Source: Runella rosea
GTDB lineage: Bacteria; Bacteroidota; Bacteroidia; Cytophagales; Spirosomataceae
Reading direction: 5' to 3'
NCBI RefSeq assembly: GCF_003325355.1
Contig: NZ_CP030850.1
Span: forward strand, 4,953,501-5,017,500
DNA length: 64,000 bases
Part shown: piece by piece, positions 35,093 through 44,324 of the stretch
Layout: each line of letters starts with the position of its first letter
Position numbering within the stretch: position 1 is the first letter of the stretch
Position numbers and translations under genes: made by a program
Notes under the pieces: generated by a model
Database searches by the model: none
What the model was told of the DNA's origin: nothing
The model's input: the letters and a program-made list of their open reading frames with translations, nothing else

Positions 35093-37444
35093 ATGAAACA
35101 CCATTTTACTGCTTTCTTCCTGATTGCTTCTTTGTTATGTATCTACGAAGTGAAGGGTCAAATTCGATTATTTGGACAAATAATTAACAAAACAACCCAG
35201 AAACCCATCAGCGGAGCATCCATCCAAATGCTTAATTCCAACGTCGGTACTACCTCCGACAGCAGCGGAAATTATACCCTGACGGTGCCTTCTACGGGCT
35301 TCAATCTACGGGCTACGGCCGTGGGGTATTATCCCAAAATGCGTTATTTTGAACCTAAAAAAGATACCCGTTATGTATTTGAATTGGCCGAAGAATTTAA
35401 GCAACTGGACGAAGTAACGGTCAAAACCAACCGAGAAGATGCCAATGTTTCAAGCATCGAAATGAGTACGCTGAAACTGGATACCAAGAGCCTACGGCGT
35501 ATACCGGTGGTATTTGGCGAAGCGGATATTATCAAAGCGCTTTTGCTTCAGCCGGGGGTATCAACGGTGGGTGAAGGGGCGGCGGGTTTCAACGTGCGAG
35601 GTGGGCGTACCGACCAAAATTTGGTGCTTTTGGACGAAATGCCACTGTTTAGTACGTCGCATTTGTTGGGTTTTTTTACCAACGTAAATCCTGATGTTGT
35701 GCAGGATGTTACGCTGTATAAAGCGGGGATTCCCGCCCAATACGGCGGGCGACTTTCGTCAATGATGAACATAAACCTCAAAAATGGGAATCCCAATAAA
35801 ATCAATTATCAGGCAGGCGCAGGTAACGTCAGCGCACGATTGGTAGCCGAAGGGCCGTTGGGCAAAAAACTTACATTTATCCTTGGAGGACGCATTGCCT
35901 ATCCCAATTGGATGATTAAAAAATTTCCTGATAATATCCGCAACAGTCGGGCTTTTTTCTACGACTTGAATGCTAAACTTCGCTATCAAATCGGCAAAAA
36001 TCAGCAACTCACGCTGTCTACGTACTTGAATCACGATGATTTTAAGTTTCCCGATGACACGGTGTATAGCTGGAATGCCAAGGCGGCTTCGTTGCAGTGG
36101 AATGCGCAATTAAACGACCGACTTTCTCTCAGTGCCGCCGCTGTTTATAGCGATTATGCCTTCCAGATGGAAGGCGTCAAAGAATTTTATCGGTTTCGAT
36201 TTCAGTCGGGAATTACGCACAAGGAGTTAAAAACGAATTTAATTTTTGCACCGTCTGAAGCCCACCGACTCGACGCGGGCGCAAGCATGATACGATACGA
36301 TGTTGCCCCAGGTGATCGTACTCGGGTTGACGATGAGAGCAACATCAATCCCAAAGCCATTGCCAACGAGCAAGCCTACGAGTATAGCGCCTATGTTAGT
36401 GAGGAGTGGAACGCCGCGCGTTGGATTACCGTTCAGGCTGGATTGCGCTACGCGGCCTTTGCGTTGGTGGGCCCCAAGACGGTGTATAATTACGAAGCGG
36501 GCGTACCGCGCGCACCAGAAACGGCTACCGAAAGTACGAAGTACAGTTTTGGACAAAAAATTCAATCTTACGGCGGTTTTGAGCCACGCGTTTCGTTGCG
36601 AATCGGGTTGAGTAAAATGCATTCTATCAAATTGAGCTACAACCGTACGCGTCAATATTTGCACCTTATCACCAATACAACGGCTATTTCTCCCGCTGAT
36701 TTTTGGAAATTGAGTGACAATTATCTGCCGCCTCAGGTAGCCGACCAGTATGCGGCTGGGTATTACCTCAACCTGAAAGACAATGTGTACGAGTTTTCGG
36801 TAGAAGGCTATTACAAAAACATCAGCTCCTTATTGGAAGCTAAAAATGGGGCCATTTTGTTGCTTAATCCCCAACTCGAAACGGCGCTTATTACCGCCCG
36901 TGGGCTGGCTTACGGCGTAGAATTGAGCGCAAAAAAGAACAAAGGTCAATTTACAGGACAGGTCAATTATACCTACGCCCGCACCTTTATCCAATCGCTC
37001 AGTACGTTTGCGTTGGAGCAGATTAATCAGGGCAATTGGTTTCCCGCCAATTATGACAAACCGCACATTCTCAACGTAGCCGCTAATCTCACGCTAGGGC
37101 GTGGTTGGTCGATGTCGTCCAATTTTACGTACAATACTGGCCGCCCTGCCATTTATCCCGATGGCAATTACAGCGTAGCGGGCTATCCGTTGATTAACTA
37201 TTCGCGTCGTAACGCCGACCGAATTCCTGATTATCACCGCCTCGATTGGGCTATTACCAAGAATACCCGGCAGAATAAAGAACAATTGCGCTATAGTACT
37301 TGGGTGTTTTCGTTGTACAATGTTTACGGACGGGAGAATCCTTACTCGGTCTATTTTGCTCGATTCAACCGCATAACGAGGGCCTATCAATTGGCGGTGT
37401 TTGGGAGCATTGTCCCCGCGTTATCGTGGAACTATAATTTTTAG
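35093..37444 (+). CDS. TonB-dependent outer-membrane receptor
   Basis: A 783-residue receptor that would import a ligand across the outer membrane using TonB energy. It has a signal peptide (residues about 1-22), a carboxypeptidase-regulatory-like beta domain (FGQIINKTTQKPISGASIQM, about 25-105), a plug (VFGEADIIKALLLQPGVSTV, GAAGFNVRGGRTDQNLVLLD) and a C-terminal barrel ending in an aromatic residue (SWNYNF). No SusD partner is adjacent; instead a DUF4249 lipoprotein and a beta-propeller lipoprotein follow. This pairing is recurrent in Bacteroidota, and the ligand is unknown. Confidence 0.9.
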   Translation: MKHHFTAFFLIASLLCIYEVKGQIRLFGQIINKTTQKPISGASIQMLNSNVGTTSDSSGNYTLTVPSTGFNLRATAVGYYPKMRYFEPKKDTRYVFELAEEFKQLDEVTVKTNREDANVSSIEMSTLKLDTKSLRRIPVVFGEADIIKALLLQPGVSTVGEGAAGFNVRGGRTDQNLVLLDEMPLFSTSHLLGFFTNVNPDVVQDVTLYKAGIPAQYGGRLSSMMNINLKNGNPNKINYQAGAGNVSARLVAEGPLGKKLTFILGGRIAYPNWMIKKFPDNIRNSRAFFYDLNAKLRYQIGKNQQLTLSTYLNHDDFKFPDDTVYSWNAKAASLQWNAQLNDRLSLSAAAVYSDYAFQMEGVKEFYRFRFQSGITHKELKTNLIFAPSEAHRLDAGASMIRYDVAPGDRTRVDDESNINPKAIANEQAYEYSAYVSEEWNAARWITVQAGLRYAAFALVGPKTVYNYEAGVPRAPETATESTKYSFGQKIQSYGGFEPRVSLRIGLSKMHSIKLSYNRTRQYLHLITNTTAISPADFWKLSDNYLPPQVADQYAAGYYLNLKDNVYEFSVEGYYKNISSLLEAKNGAILLLNPQLETALITARGLAYGVELSAKKNKGQFTGQVNYTYARTFIQSLSTFALEQINQGNWFPANYDKPHILNVAANLTLGRGWSMSSNFTYNTGRPAIYPDGNYSVAGYPLINYSRRNADRIPDYHRLDWAITKNTRQNKEQLRYSTWVFSLYNVYGRENPYSVYFARFNRITRAYQLAVFGSIVPALSWNYNF

Positions 37445-37494
37445 TGATTGCAGGCAATTAAAGCCTCCATTCTCTTTCATAACTATCTTCAGGC

Positions 37495-38544
37495 ATGAGA
37501 TTTATCAAAAATATACCTAGAAAATTCATTTCGGCAATCCTTCTCTCGGGGTTGCTCGTTTCGTGTATTCGCGAAATTGACCTTGCCCTGCGCGTCGAAA
37601 ATCCCGTTTTGGTGGTAGATGGAATGATTACGGATGAAATGCCGCCTTACAACGTCAAGCTCACTTATACGGGCGTATATGAAGCTTCCAATCGCATCAA
37701 CGAAAATCAGGCTGTTAGCGGTGCTCGTGTTACCATTAGTGATGACCAAGGCCTGAAAACGCAATTGGAGCAGGTACTGGAAGAGCCCGGAAAGTACCAA
37801 ACGAACGACCCGCAATACTGGGGTCGGGTGGGGCGTTCGTACACGCTTACGGTGGAGCTTCCCAACGGAGAAGTGTATGAGTCAAGCCCTGAAAAATTAA
37901 TGGCAGTGCCCGAAATTGATAAATTGTACAGTGAGTTTACCGAAAATGGTAGCGGAGACCAGCGCGTGGGATACAACGTCTTTATGGATACGAAAGATCC
38001 CAAAGATGCTCCCAATTATTACCGTTGGCAGGCCATTGGCTACAGGATGCGTTTGGCGACAGGAGTGCTTAATCCTTTTTCGGGGGCGATGGAAAACAAA
38101 CAGTGTTGGCAATCATTTAAGAAAGAAACAATAGATATCGAAACCGACGTTGATTTTGATGGAAATACTATACAGAAACGGCTGATGCTTTACAGTCCTG
38201 CCTATTCCAACGGGCAATATTTAATCGAAGTGAGCCAGATGTCGCTGTCACGCGAGGTATATCAATTTTGGCGACGTATGAACGAACAATTGACGCGCAC
38301 GGGCAGCATTTTCGATCCGTTACCGAGTCCAGTTGAAGGAAATATTTCACTCAAAACAAACCCCAACAAATTGGCGTTAGGGTATTTTGGTGCTTCGGCT
38401 GTTTCCAAAAAACGCCTCATTATTTTTGAAACCGACGAGGCCAAGCGGCAACGCATAGAAGTATCATCTCAGCCTTTTATTCCAACTGGAGGATGCACGA
38501 ATATTTTTTCAGGCACCACTCCATTCAAACCAAGCGGTTGGTAA
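37495..38544 (+). CDS. DUF4249 family lipoprotein
   Basis: A 349-residue outer-membrane lipoprotein, lipobox LLVSC (Cys about 23). The DUF4249 features are visible: an N-terminal beta domain (VENPVLVVDGMITDEMPPYN), then YTLTVELPNGEVYESSPEKL and a Cys pair toward the C-terminus (WQSFKKE ... GGCTNIF). The family is nearly always encoded beside a TonB receptor of the 35093 type and is thought to be its surface partner. 50 bases follow the receptor; 13 bases precede the next gene, so this is one operon. Confidence 0.85.
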   Translation: MRFIKNIPRKFISAILLSGLLVSCIREIDLALRVENPVLVVDGMITDEMPPYNVKLTYTGVYEASNRINENQAVSGARVTISDDQGLKTQLEQVLEEPGKYQTNDPQYWGRVGRSYTLTVELPNGEVYESSPEKLMAVPEIDKLYSEFTENGSGDQRVGYNVFMDTKDPKDAPNYYRWQAIGYRMRLATGVLNPFSGAMENKQCWQSFKKETIDIETDVDFDGNTIQKRLMLYSPAYSNGQYLIEVSQMSLSREVYQFWRRMNEQLTRTGSIFDPLPSPVEGNISLKTNPNKLALGYFGASAVSKKRLIIFETDEAKRQRIEVSSQPFIPTGGCTNIFSGTTPFKPSGW

Positions 38545-38557
38545 AAACATCTCCACC

Positions 38558-39847
38558 ATGAAAACATTCTCGGTATTTTATTGGACAATTCTCGTGGGGC
38601 TGGCATTTGCGTGTGAGCCTGCGCTTATCAATGAAGAGACTCCCCCGCTTGAAACCCTCAAACTGCTGTCCGTGACGCCCGATTTTGCCAAAAATTCTGT
38701 TACCATTCAGGGCCAAATTTCGGTAAATACGGACGTTGAATTTGGGATAGTCTACGGCACCGTCGCGCAACCCACCGTGGGTGGTCAGCAGGTGCCGCTT
38801 CAATCGAGCGGTACAACATTGTCGGGAACCATCAGCAACTTGAAGCCTGGGCAACGGTATTATTTTCGGTTGTATTCCAAAAAAGGTTCGGATGTGCGGT
38901 ACAGCAACGAACGCAACGTGGTGTTGAATGCGGGGTGGCGGCAACTGGCTTCGCTCAAATTTGACGGCCAACCGCTACCCTACGGATGGATGGGCGAGTC
39001 ATATGGAGGGGTAGGTATTTCTGTTTTTACGCGAACGAATCTGGCTTCCGAAAGCACTGGGCAGCAGTGGAACTACTTTGGGAGTGGTGAATGGCAGGTC
39101 AATCGAAGCGGGACAACATCGTTGCCAGCACGTTATAACCCCATTTATTTGCCTTATTCTGACCAAACTACGTATTTTTTTGGCGGTGGCTATTATTATT
39201 CGCCCGAACCAAGCCCCACGTACACATATCAAAAGTTTTTTGACGATTACCGCGACGGCGCAGCTCTCGACTATCCCGGCGACGATGTGCCTACGGTACA
39301 ATTTGCCATTGGTGTTAATCTGCCCGATTTGTATGTGCTCGAAGTGGGCAATCAATACCGGCTCTGGAAGTACCAAAATCGTACAACACCAACGGGCTGG
39401 GATTTGGTCTCTGGCGCAGAATTCCCCAAAAAATCTCTAAAAAAGTTGTTGGCTTTTACGGCGGGAGAAAAAGGGTTTATTCTTTCCGAAGACGATGGAA
39501 GCCTATGGGCGTTTGACCCGAATAAGAATCAATGGACTGCCCGGAAAAATACGCCCTTCAAAGGCCGTCAGCGTGGCTCGGCGATTTCGATGACCAAAGG
39601 TGGCGTGTATGGATTAGGTATCGACGTGAAAACGGGAGAAGGTTACCGCGATTTGTGGCTCTACGACGACAAAGCTGATACCTGGAGCTACCTGACCGAC
39701 TATCCGGGCGAAGGAAGTGCCAACGTAACGGCCGTGGGGCGTAACAACCGCGTTGGTTTTATGATGGGTTACCGCGCCACCACCACCGCCATCGGCACCG
39801 CTGAATTTAGCGTAGCGAAAGATGCGTGGGTGTATGAGGTGAAGTAA
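38558..39847 (+). CDS. Kelch-like beta-propeller lipoprotein
   Basis: A 429-residue lipoprotein with lipobox LAFAC (Cys about 19). An N-terminal Ig/fibronectin-like domain (SVTIQGQISVNTDVEFGIVY, LKPGQRYYFRLYSKKGSD) is followed by repeated blades with GxG and W-x-Y-x-x-x patterns (DPNKNQWTARKNTPF, DDKADTWSYLTDYPG), resembling Kelch repeats. It is the third gene of the TonB/DUF4249 operon and probably acts at the cell surface with the receptor. Function unknown. Confidence 0.75.
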   Translation: MKTFSVFYWTILVGLAFACEPALINEETPPLETLKLLSVTPDFAKNSVTIQGQISVNTDVEFGIVYGTVAQPTVGGQQVPLQSSGTTLSGTISNLKPGQRYYFRLYSKKGSDVRYSNERNVVLNAGWRQLASLKFDGQPLPYGWMGESYGGVGISVFTRTNLASESTGQQWNYFGSGEWQVNRSGTTSLPARYNPIYLPYSDQTTYFFGGGYYYSPEPSPTYTYQKFFDDYRDGAALDYPGDDVPTVQFAIGVNLPDLYVLEVGNQYRLWKYQNRTTPTGWDLVSGAEFPKKSLKKLLAFTAGEKGFILSEDDGSLWAFDPNKNQWTARKNTPFKGRQRGSAISMTKGGVYGLGIDVKTGEGYRDLWLYDDKADTWSYLTDYPGEGSANVTAVGRNNRVGFMMGYRATTTAIGTAEFSVAKDAWVYEVK

Positions 39848-39862
39848 AAACCCAAAAAGGAG

Positions 39863-41305
39863 TTAAAACTCCCGGCCAAACGAAAAATAAGGCCGTGCTT
39901 CTCCGAGGTGATTGATGGAGTAATTGAGGTGGCCTACAAAATTGTACCAAGATACGAAGTCGATGCCGATGCCTCCACCTGCCAAAAGGCGATTGGCTAA
40001 CTTACTGTTGTTAAGCTCTGGGTATTGGTTACGAGAATACCCGAAGTCGGCGTAGATATTGGGATAAATCGCCAACGGAAAAGTATTGAACTGTCGAAAC
40101 TTGATGAGCTTGCTCAGGTTGAAGGTCCGATTGAGCAATTGATACCGAAGATTGGTCTTTGCGTATCCAAAATGTTGACCATCAATTACATATAACTCAT
40201 ACCCTCTTACCAAGTCGCCGCCGTAGCCTAAGCCGCGAATCTGTAAAAAGGGTTGCTTTCCCGGTGTTGAAAATTTAGCTTTGGTCTGGTAACTAAAAAA
40301 AAGCTTTTTGGCCAAAGGAACGTACTGCCCGAAGCTAAGCGTAGCTTCAGATAAGTGGACGTCATCCTTGGGTAAGATGCCCGATTGACTAATATTAAAG
40401 CCGTAGTAAAATCCTTTCAGGGCGTATTGCCCACGGTCGCGGCGGTCATAGAAGTGCGAATAGGAAAGTTGAAGGTAATTTTGACGTTTGATGCCGTTGA
40501 GGAAATAATTCGGGTTGAGGCGCGCGATGGTGTCGGTGACGGAAGTAATGGAATATTGGGCGCTAAACGAGTGATGGCCGTAAAATTTGGGCCGGTGGGT
40601 AATGGTAAGGTACGGTACAATTCGCTCGCGGGTGCGACTTTCGCTGCCCAAAAACATCAATTTATCCTGATTGGTACGGTAAGCCAAAGTGCGATTTGTA
40701 ATCCGTAATATACCAATGGTCAAGCCCATTCGTTGCTTTTTGTCGAGATAAGGCGTTGAATAGTAAATATCTAAACGGGGAATAAAACCAAACTCCGCCC
40801 GCAGTCGCAGGCGATCGTTGTTGCCGGTCAGGTTTTGGTGCAGGGCATAAACGCCGTAAATGGTTCGGCTAAAATCTCGGTCGCGTTCGTACCACCATTC
40901 ATTAAAGTTGCGGTCGGCCAATTGAAATACTGGAAACGCCAGCATGTACCATTGCTCTTTCACAATGACGTCAAGGTCAATCTCTTTTAGATTCCCGATA
41001 CGCTTGCCGTCGGCGGTAATGTACACGAGTTGAGTGGTATCAACTACGGGTTTTTGTTTCAATTCGACCGTTACAAATAGGTTGGTATTCAGGATTTTAC
41101 GGCGGTCATATTCGAGCAACGAATCCAGTTTCTGTCGTGTAAGCGTATCGCCAGCGCGTACGTCCATCTCGCGTCGAATGATGCGTTCACGGGTGCGAAA
41201 ATTGCCCGTAAAGTTTACTTGGCGCACCACAATTTTTGCAGTAGTATCCGCAGGAGGTTCAAAAAATGATAGCCAAAAATTAGTAAAAAAAGCGAGAAGG
41301 AGCAT
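39863..41305 (-). CDS. POTRA-domain outer-membrane beta-barrel protein (BamA/Omp85-like)
   Basis: A 480-residue Omp85-family protein. After an N-terminal signal (LLLAFFTNFWLSFF) a single POTRA domain is visible (IVVRQVNFTGNFRTRERIIR, ending FVTVELKQKP), then a barrel region with alternating aromatic strands. The C-terminus GEARPYFSFGREF ends in Phe, as needed for barrel insertion. It is much shorter than BamA (five POTRA), so a specialised transporter or assembly factor is more likely. It is downstream of the toxin-antitoxin pair on the same strand (4-base gap); otherwise unlinked. Confidence 0.85.
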   Translation of the reverse strand: MLLLAFFTNFWLSFFEPPADTTAKIVVRQVNFTGNFRTRERIIRREMDVRAGDTLTRQKLDSLLEYDRRKILNTNLFVTVELKQKPVVDTTQLVYITADGKRIGNLKEIDLDVIVKEQWYMLAFPVFQLADRNFNEWWYERDRDFSRTIYGVYALHQNLTGNNDRLRLRAEFGFIPRLDIYYSTPYLDKKQRMGLTIGILRITNRTLAYRTNQDKLMFLGSESRTRERIVPYLTITHRPKFYGHHSFSAQYSITSVTDTIARLNPNYFLNGIKRQNYLQLSYSHFYDRRDRGQYALKGFYYGFNISQSGILPKDDVHLSEATLSFGQYVPLAKKLFFSYQTKAKFSTPGKQPFLQIRGLGYGGDLVRGYELYVIDGQHFGYAKTNLRYQLLNRTFNLSKLIKFRQFNTFPLAIYPNIYADFGYSRNQYPELNNSKLANRLLAGGGIGIDFVSWYNFVGHLNYSINHLGEARPYFSFGREF

Positions 41306-41309
41306 GTAT

Positions 41310-41681
41310 CTATATTTTCTCTAAATAAAGAAAGTTCAATTCTTTAATAATAGAGAACCCTTTATCCGAACTGATAAAAGGAAGCCCTACTTCTATTGCT
41401 GTAGCTGCAATAATGGCATCAGGCAACTTAATTTTGTATCTCTGACGAATCCAAATACAACGGTCTTTGATATTTGGGTTCATGTCAATAATAAAACACT
41501 CATCATGAAGTTTTCGGAGTAGTGTTTTTTCAGTTTTCGAAAGACTGAATTTCCCTAAAAGCTCTATTTCTGTAACGTACGAAATAGCAAAATGATAATC
41601 TAGAAAAGGTTCAACTATACTGGTCCCCTCGTGTACATAAATCAAAAAATTAGTGTCGGCCAAAAAATCAATCCCATTCAT
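41310..41681 (-). CDS. vapC: VapC-like PIN-domain toxin
   Basis: A 123-residue PIN-domain ribonuclease. The acidic tetrad is complete: D9 (FLADTNFLIYV), E38 (SYVTEIELLG), D88 (KLPDAIIAA) and D106 (FISSDKGF). Such toxins cut tRNA or rRNA to arrest growth. The start overlaps the upstream small gene by 14 bases, typical of antitoxin-toxin coupling. The toxin ends 4 bases before the POTRA gene. Confidence 0.85.
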   Translation of the reverse strand: MNGIDFLADTNFLIYVHEGTSIVEPFLDYHFAISYVTEIELLGKFSLSKTEKTLLRKLHDECFIIDMNPNIKDRCIWIRQRYKIKLPDAIIAATAIEVGLPFISSDKGFSIIKELNFLYLEKI

Positions 41682-41835
41682 TTCTGATTTTCTTTTGATA
41701 ATCTAACCCGTCGATCTGTCTTTTTAACGCCCCAAAATGCTTTCTTAAACCTTTGGAGGGCATTTCTGTTTTTACCTTCCTTATGATTTCTTCAATCTTT
41801 TTGCCAGAAGTATTGTTTTTGATTACCACTGTCAT
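41668..41835 (-). CDS. VapB-like antitoxin
   Basis: A 55-residue basic/acidic peptide starting MTVVIKNNTSGKKIEEIIRK and ending KKIRNEWD. The short beta-strand then helix at the N-terminus suits an antitoxin DNA-binding domain, and the C-terminal helix could occupy the toxin cleft. It overlaps vapC by 14 bases. A TATTTTTG promoter box on the minus strand lies 18-25 bases upstream. No named antitoxin family was recognised, so VapB-like is by position. Confidence 0.7.
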   Translation of the reverse strand: MTVVIKNNTSGKKIEEIIRKVKTEMPSKGLRKHFGALKRQIDGLDYQKKIRNEWD

Positions 41836-41852
41836 AGTACGAAGGCTTTTTA

Positions 41853-41860
41853 CAAAAATA
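41853..41860 (-). promoter_or_regulatory. Promoter box of the VapBC-like pair
   Basis: TATTTTTG on the minus strand, TAnnTTTG type. It predicts transcription from about 41846 and a very short leader (about 11 nt) before the antitoxin ATG. Confidence 0.5.
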
Positions 41861-41874
41861 ACAGGAATTTTAGT

Positions 41875-42558
41875 TTACTCAATAAATCCATACGTTGCCT
41901 TAGCACGCTCTCTCGACATGGCATTGTAGTGCCACCATTCGGTCTGAATAGACGTGTAGCCGGCTTTTATCATCACGCGTCGGAGCAATTTACGATTTTC
42001 TAATTGTTGCTTGGTGAGCTTGCCCGCTTTAAGCATGGCGGCTTCGCGGCGTGGCTCGGCCAGTTCCCCAAAAAAATCAAAAATGGTGCCCATGTCTAGC
42101 GGTTGGCCTTTTTCATCGGCAATGGTCAGGTCGACGGCGCAGCCAAAATTATGGATGGAGCCGCGCGCGGGGTCGGCCACAAAATCTTCGCGACGGTTAT
42201 ATGGCAAGTGACTCATGCGTTTCCAAAAAATCTTGGTCACACTCCGTGGCCGGGCACCGTCGTAGACCAAAAGTGTATAGTTGGGCTTTTCTTGTTTCAG
42301 AAACTTATTGGCTTTTACCAGTTTTTCGGCGGCCATGGGTTGCAGGTATGCCCGCTCCAAATCGCCGTAAACATCTTCTTTGATAAAATTATCGGTGGTA
42401 GAGTACTTCAATTCTACTTTGAGGGTAGGGTCCAATTTCTGAACATCTACCAAGCCACGGTCAATGAATTTTCGTTCAAAGGCGCCTATTTTCGTTTGAC
42501 CATAACCAGTCACGCCCAGCGTCATAAGGACCCCAGCGATAATCATTTTAGGTATCAT
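41875..42558 (-). CDS. VanX-like D-alanyl-D-alanine dipeptidase (M15D)
   Basis: A 227-residue zinc dipeptidase expected to cleave D-Ala-D-Ala in the periplasm. A signal peptide starts at ATG 42558 (MIPKMIIAGVLMTLGVTGYG). The zinc signature SxHxxGxAxD is present as SIHNFGCAVDLTI, and the catalytic Glu/His motif ExWH as QTEWWHYN; the conserved Arg is in LVYDGARPRSV. A frame upstream reaches 42672, but the added N-terminus is unlike a leader. In species without vancomycin resistance, such enzymes recycle peptidoglycan peptides. No van regulatory genes are nearby. Confidence 0.9.
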   Translation of the reverse strand: MIPKMIIAGVLMTLGVTGYGQTKIGAFERKFIDRGLVDVQKLDPTLKVELKYSTTDNFIKEDVYGDLERAYLQPMAAEKLVKANKFLKQEKPNYTLLVYDGARPRSVTKIFWKRMSHLPYNRREDFVADPARGSIHNFGCAVDLTIADEKGQPLDMGTIFDFFGELAEPRREAAMLKAGKLTKQQLENRKLLRRVMIKAGYTSIQTEWWHYNAMSRERAKATYGFIE

Positions 42559-42779
42559 ATACTTCTTTATCACTACGCTCAACGAATCTTTAACGCCAAA
42601 CAATAGCCCAACGGTGTTATAACGGCGTATTTCTTTTGTCGTGGCTTTTTTCGGAAAGTCAAAAATAAGCATTGTTTATTCATATTTTTTAAAAAACCAT
42701 TTCATACAACGGTAGCTACTCCGCTGAGCCTGCTTTTGTATTCGTCTGTTCGTAGTTTAAAACAAACCTTTAACAAGAG

Positions 42780-44246
42780 ATGAAATTCAAACCAAAAGAC
42801 ATGACGGTATCGCGCCGGGACTTTGTCCAGAAAAGTGCGATGGCCGTGGGTAGTTTTTTTATTGTTCCTCGCCACGTATTAGGGAAGGGCTTTACGGCTC
42901 CTTCTGACAAATTGAATTTGGCCGCTATTGGTGCGGGAGGAAAAGGAACCAGTGATATTTTTAATGCGTCCAACAACGGCGTTAATAACGTAACGGCTCT
43001 TTGTGATGTAGACTACAAGCAAGCCGCCAAGTCCATTGAGCGTTTTCCAAACGCTGCAAAATACAAAGATTGGCGGGTAATGTTTGAAAAGGAAGGGAAA
43101 AACATTGACGCGGTCACTATTTCAACCCCCGACCACAACCACGCGGTCATTGCAATGGCGGCCATGCAATTGGGCAAACACGTTTATGTACAAAAACCCC
43201 TTACGCACAATATCTACGAAGCACGTATGCTTACCGAGGCAGCACGTAAGTACAAGGTGGTTTCACAAATGGGGAACCAGGGAGCGTCAAACCCCGCTCA
43301 GCTTCAAATGGTTGAGTGGTTCAATAAAGGTTTGGTAGGCCCTGTACACACGGTACAGATTTGGACGAACCGCCCTGTATGGCCACAGGGAATCCCTACG
43401 CCCTCGGGCAAGCCCGATATGCCTGAAGGCATTGCTTGGGAACAATGGGTAGGTCCAGCCCAGTGGGTAGATTATCACCCCGGCTACCATCCGTTCAAAT
43501 GGCGCGGCTGGTGGAATTTTGGAACAGGAGCATTGGGTGACATCGGTTGCCACACCATTGATACTCCTTTCCGGGTATTAGGGCTTAATTATCCCACCGA
43601 AGTGGAATGCAGTATAGGCGCGGTCTTTATCAAAGACTGGCAGCCGGAATATATTCCAGAAGGTTGTCCGCCGTCGTCGTCGGTTGAGATTAAGTTCCCA
43701 GCTACTGCTAAGAACAAAACCGAAATGAAGATGATATGGATGGACGGCGGATTGCGGCCTTTCCACCCCGATTGGATTCCAGCAAGTGAGCCGCTCAGCA
43801 CCGATGGCAACGGAGCAAACGGCGTGCTTATGATCGGGTCAAAAGGAATTATTGCCTGCGATATGTACGGTAATAACCCTAAGATTTATATGAAAAACGG
43901 GGATAAAGTCGTAATGGCCAAAGACAGCAAGTATGCAGCACCGGTCAATCTGCCAGAGTATGGCCATCAAATCCACTGGACCGAGGCGTGCAAGGCAGGA
44001 TTCGGCAGCGACAAGCACAAAGGCTTAACATCGTCGTTTGATTACTCTGGACCGCTAACCGAAACCGTCTTAATGGGTAACTTAGCGATCCGCAGCTATA
44101 TGCTCCGCAAGGCGCAAGGCAATGGTTTTGATTATTATGGCCGCAAAAAACTCTTGTGGAACGGCACAGATATGAAGATTACTAACTTCGAAGATGCCAA
44201 CCAATTTGTGTCACGTCCTTACCGCGACGGCTGGAAATTAGTCTAA
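42780..44246 (+). CDS. Tat-exported Gfo/Idh/MocA family oxidoreductase
   Basis: A 488-residue NAD(P)-dependent oxidoreductase. A twin-arginine signal is clear at residues 10-15 (VSRRDF) followed by AMAVGSFFIVP. The Rossmann motif is LAAIGAGGKGTS. The Gfo/Idh Lys-Pro dyad is visible as YVQKPLTHN, and the C-terminal domain has the usual GDIGCHTIDTPF. Members act on sugars or cyclitols. Periplasmic location with cofactor loaded before export is inferred from the Tat signal. Monocistronic with a strong terminator. Confidence 0.9.
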   Translation: MKFKPKDMTVSRRDFVQKSAMAVGSFFIVPRHVLGKGFTAPSDKLNLAAIGAGGKGTSDIFNASNNGVNNVTALCDVDYKQAAKSIERFPNAAKYKDWRVMFEKEGKNIDAVTISTPDHNHAVIAMAAMQLGKHVYVQKPLTHNIYEARMLTEAARKYKVVSQMGNQGASNPAQLQMVEWFNKGLVGPVHTVQIWTNRPVWPQGIPTPSGKPDMPEGIAWEQWVGPAQWVDYHPGYHPFKWRGWWNFGTGALGDIGCHTIDTPFRVLGLNYPTEVECSIGAVFIKDWQPEYIPEGCPPSSSVEIKFPATAKNKTEMKMIWMDGGLRPFHPDWIPASEPLSTDGNGANGVLMIGSKGIIACDMYGNNPKIYMKNGDKVVMAKDSKYAAPVNLPEYGHQIHWTEACKAGFGSDKHKGLTSSFDYSGPLTETVLMGNLAIRSYMLRKAQGNGFDYYGRKKLLWNGTDMKITNFEDANQFVSRPYRDGWKLV

Positions 44247-44266
44247 ACGATTGGGAGATAAACCAG

Positions 44267-44297
44267 AAGAGCCGCAAAACTTTGCGGCTCTTTTTTT
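44267..44297 (+). terminator. Intrinsic terminator after the Gfo/Idh gene
   Basis: An 11-bp perfect stem (AGAGCCGCAAA / TTTGCGGCTCT) with a 2-base loop, then a T-run. The sequence resembles part of the palindrome at 52221. Confidence 0.85.
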
Positions 44298-44324
44298 ATA
44301 ATTATCCTTAAATGCTGGGATGTT

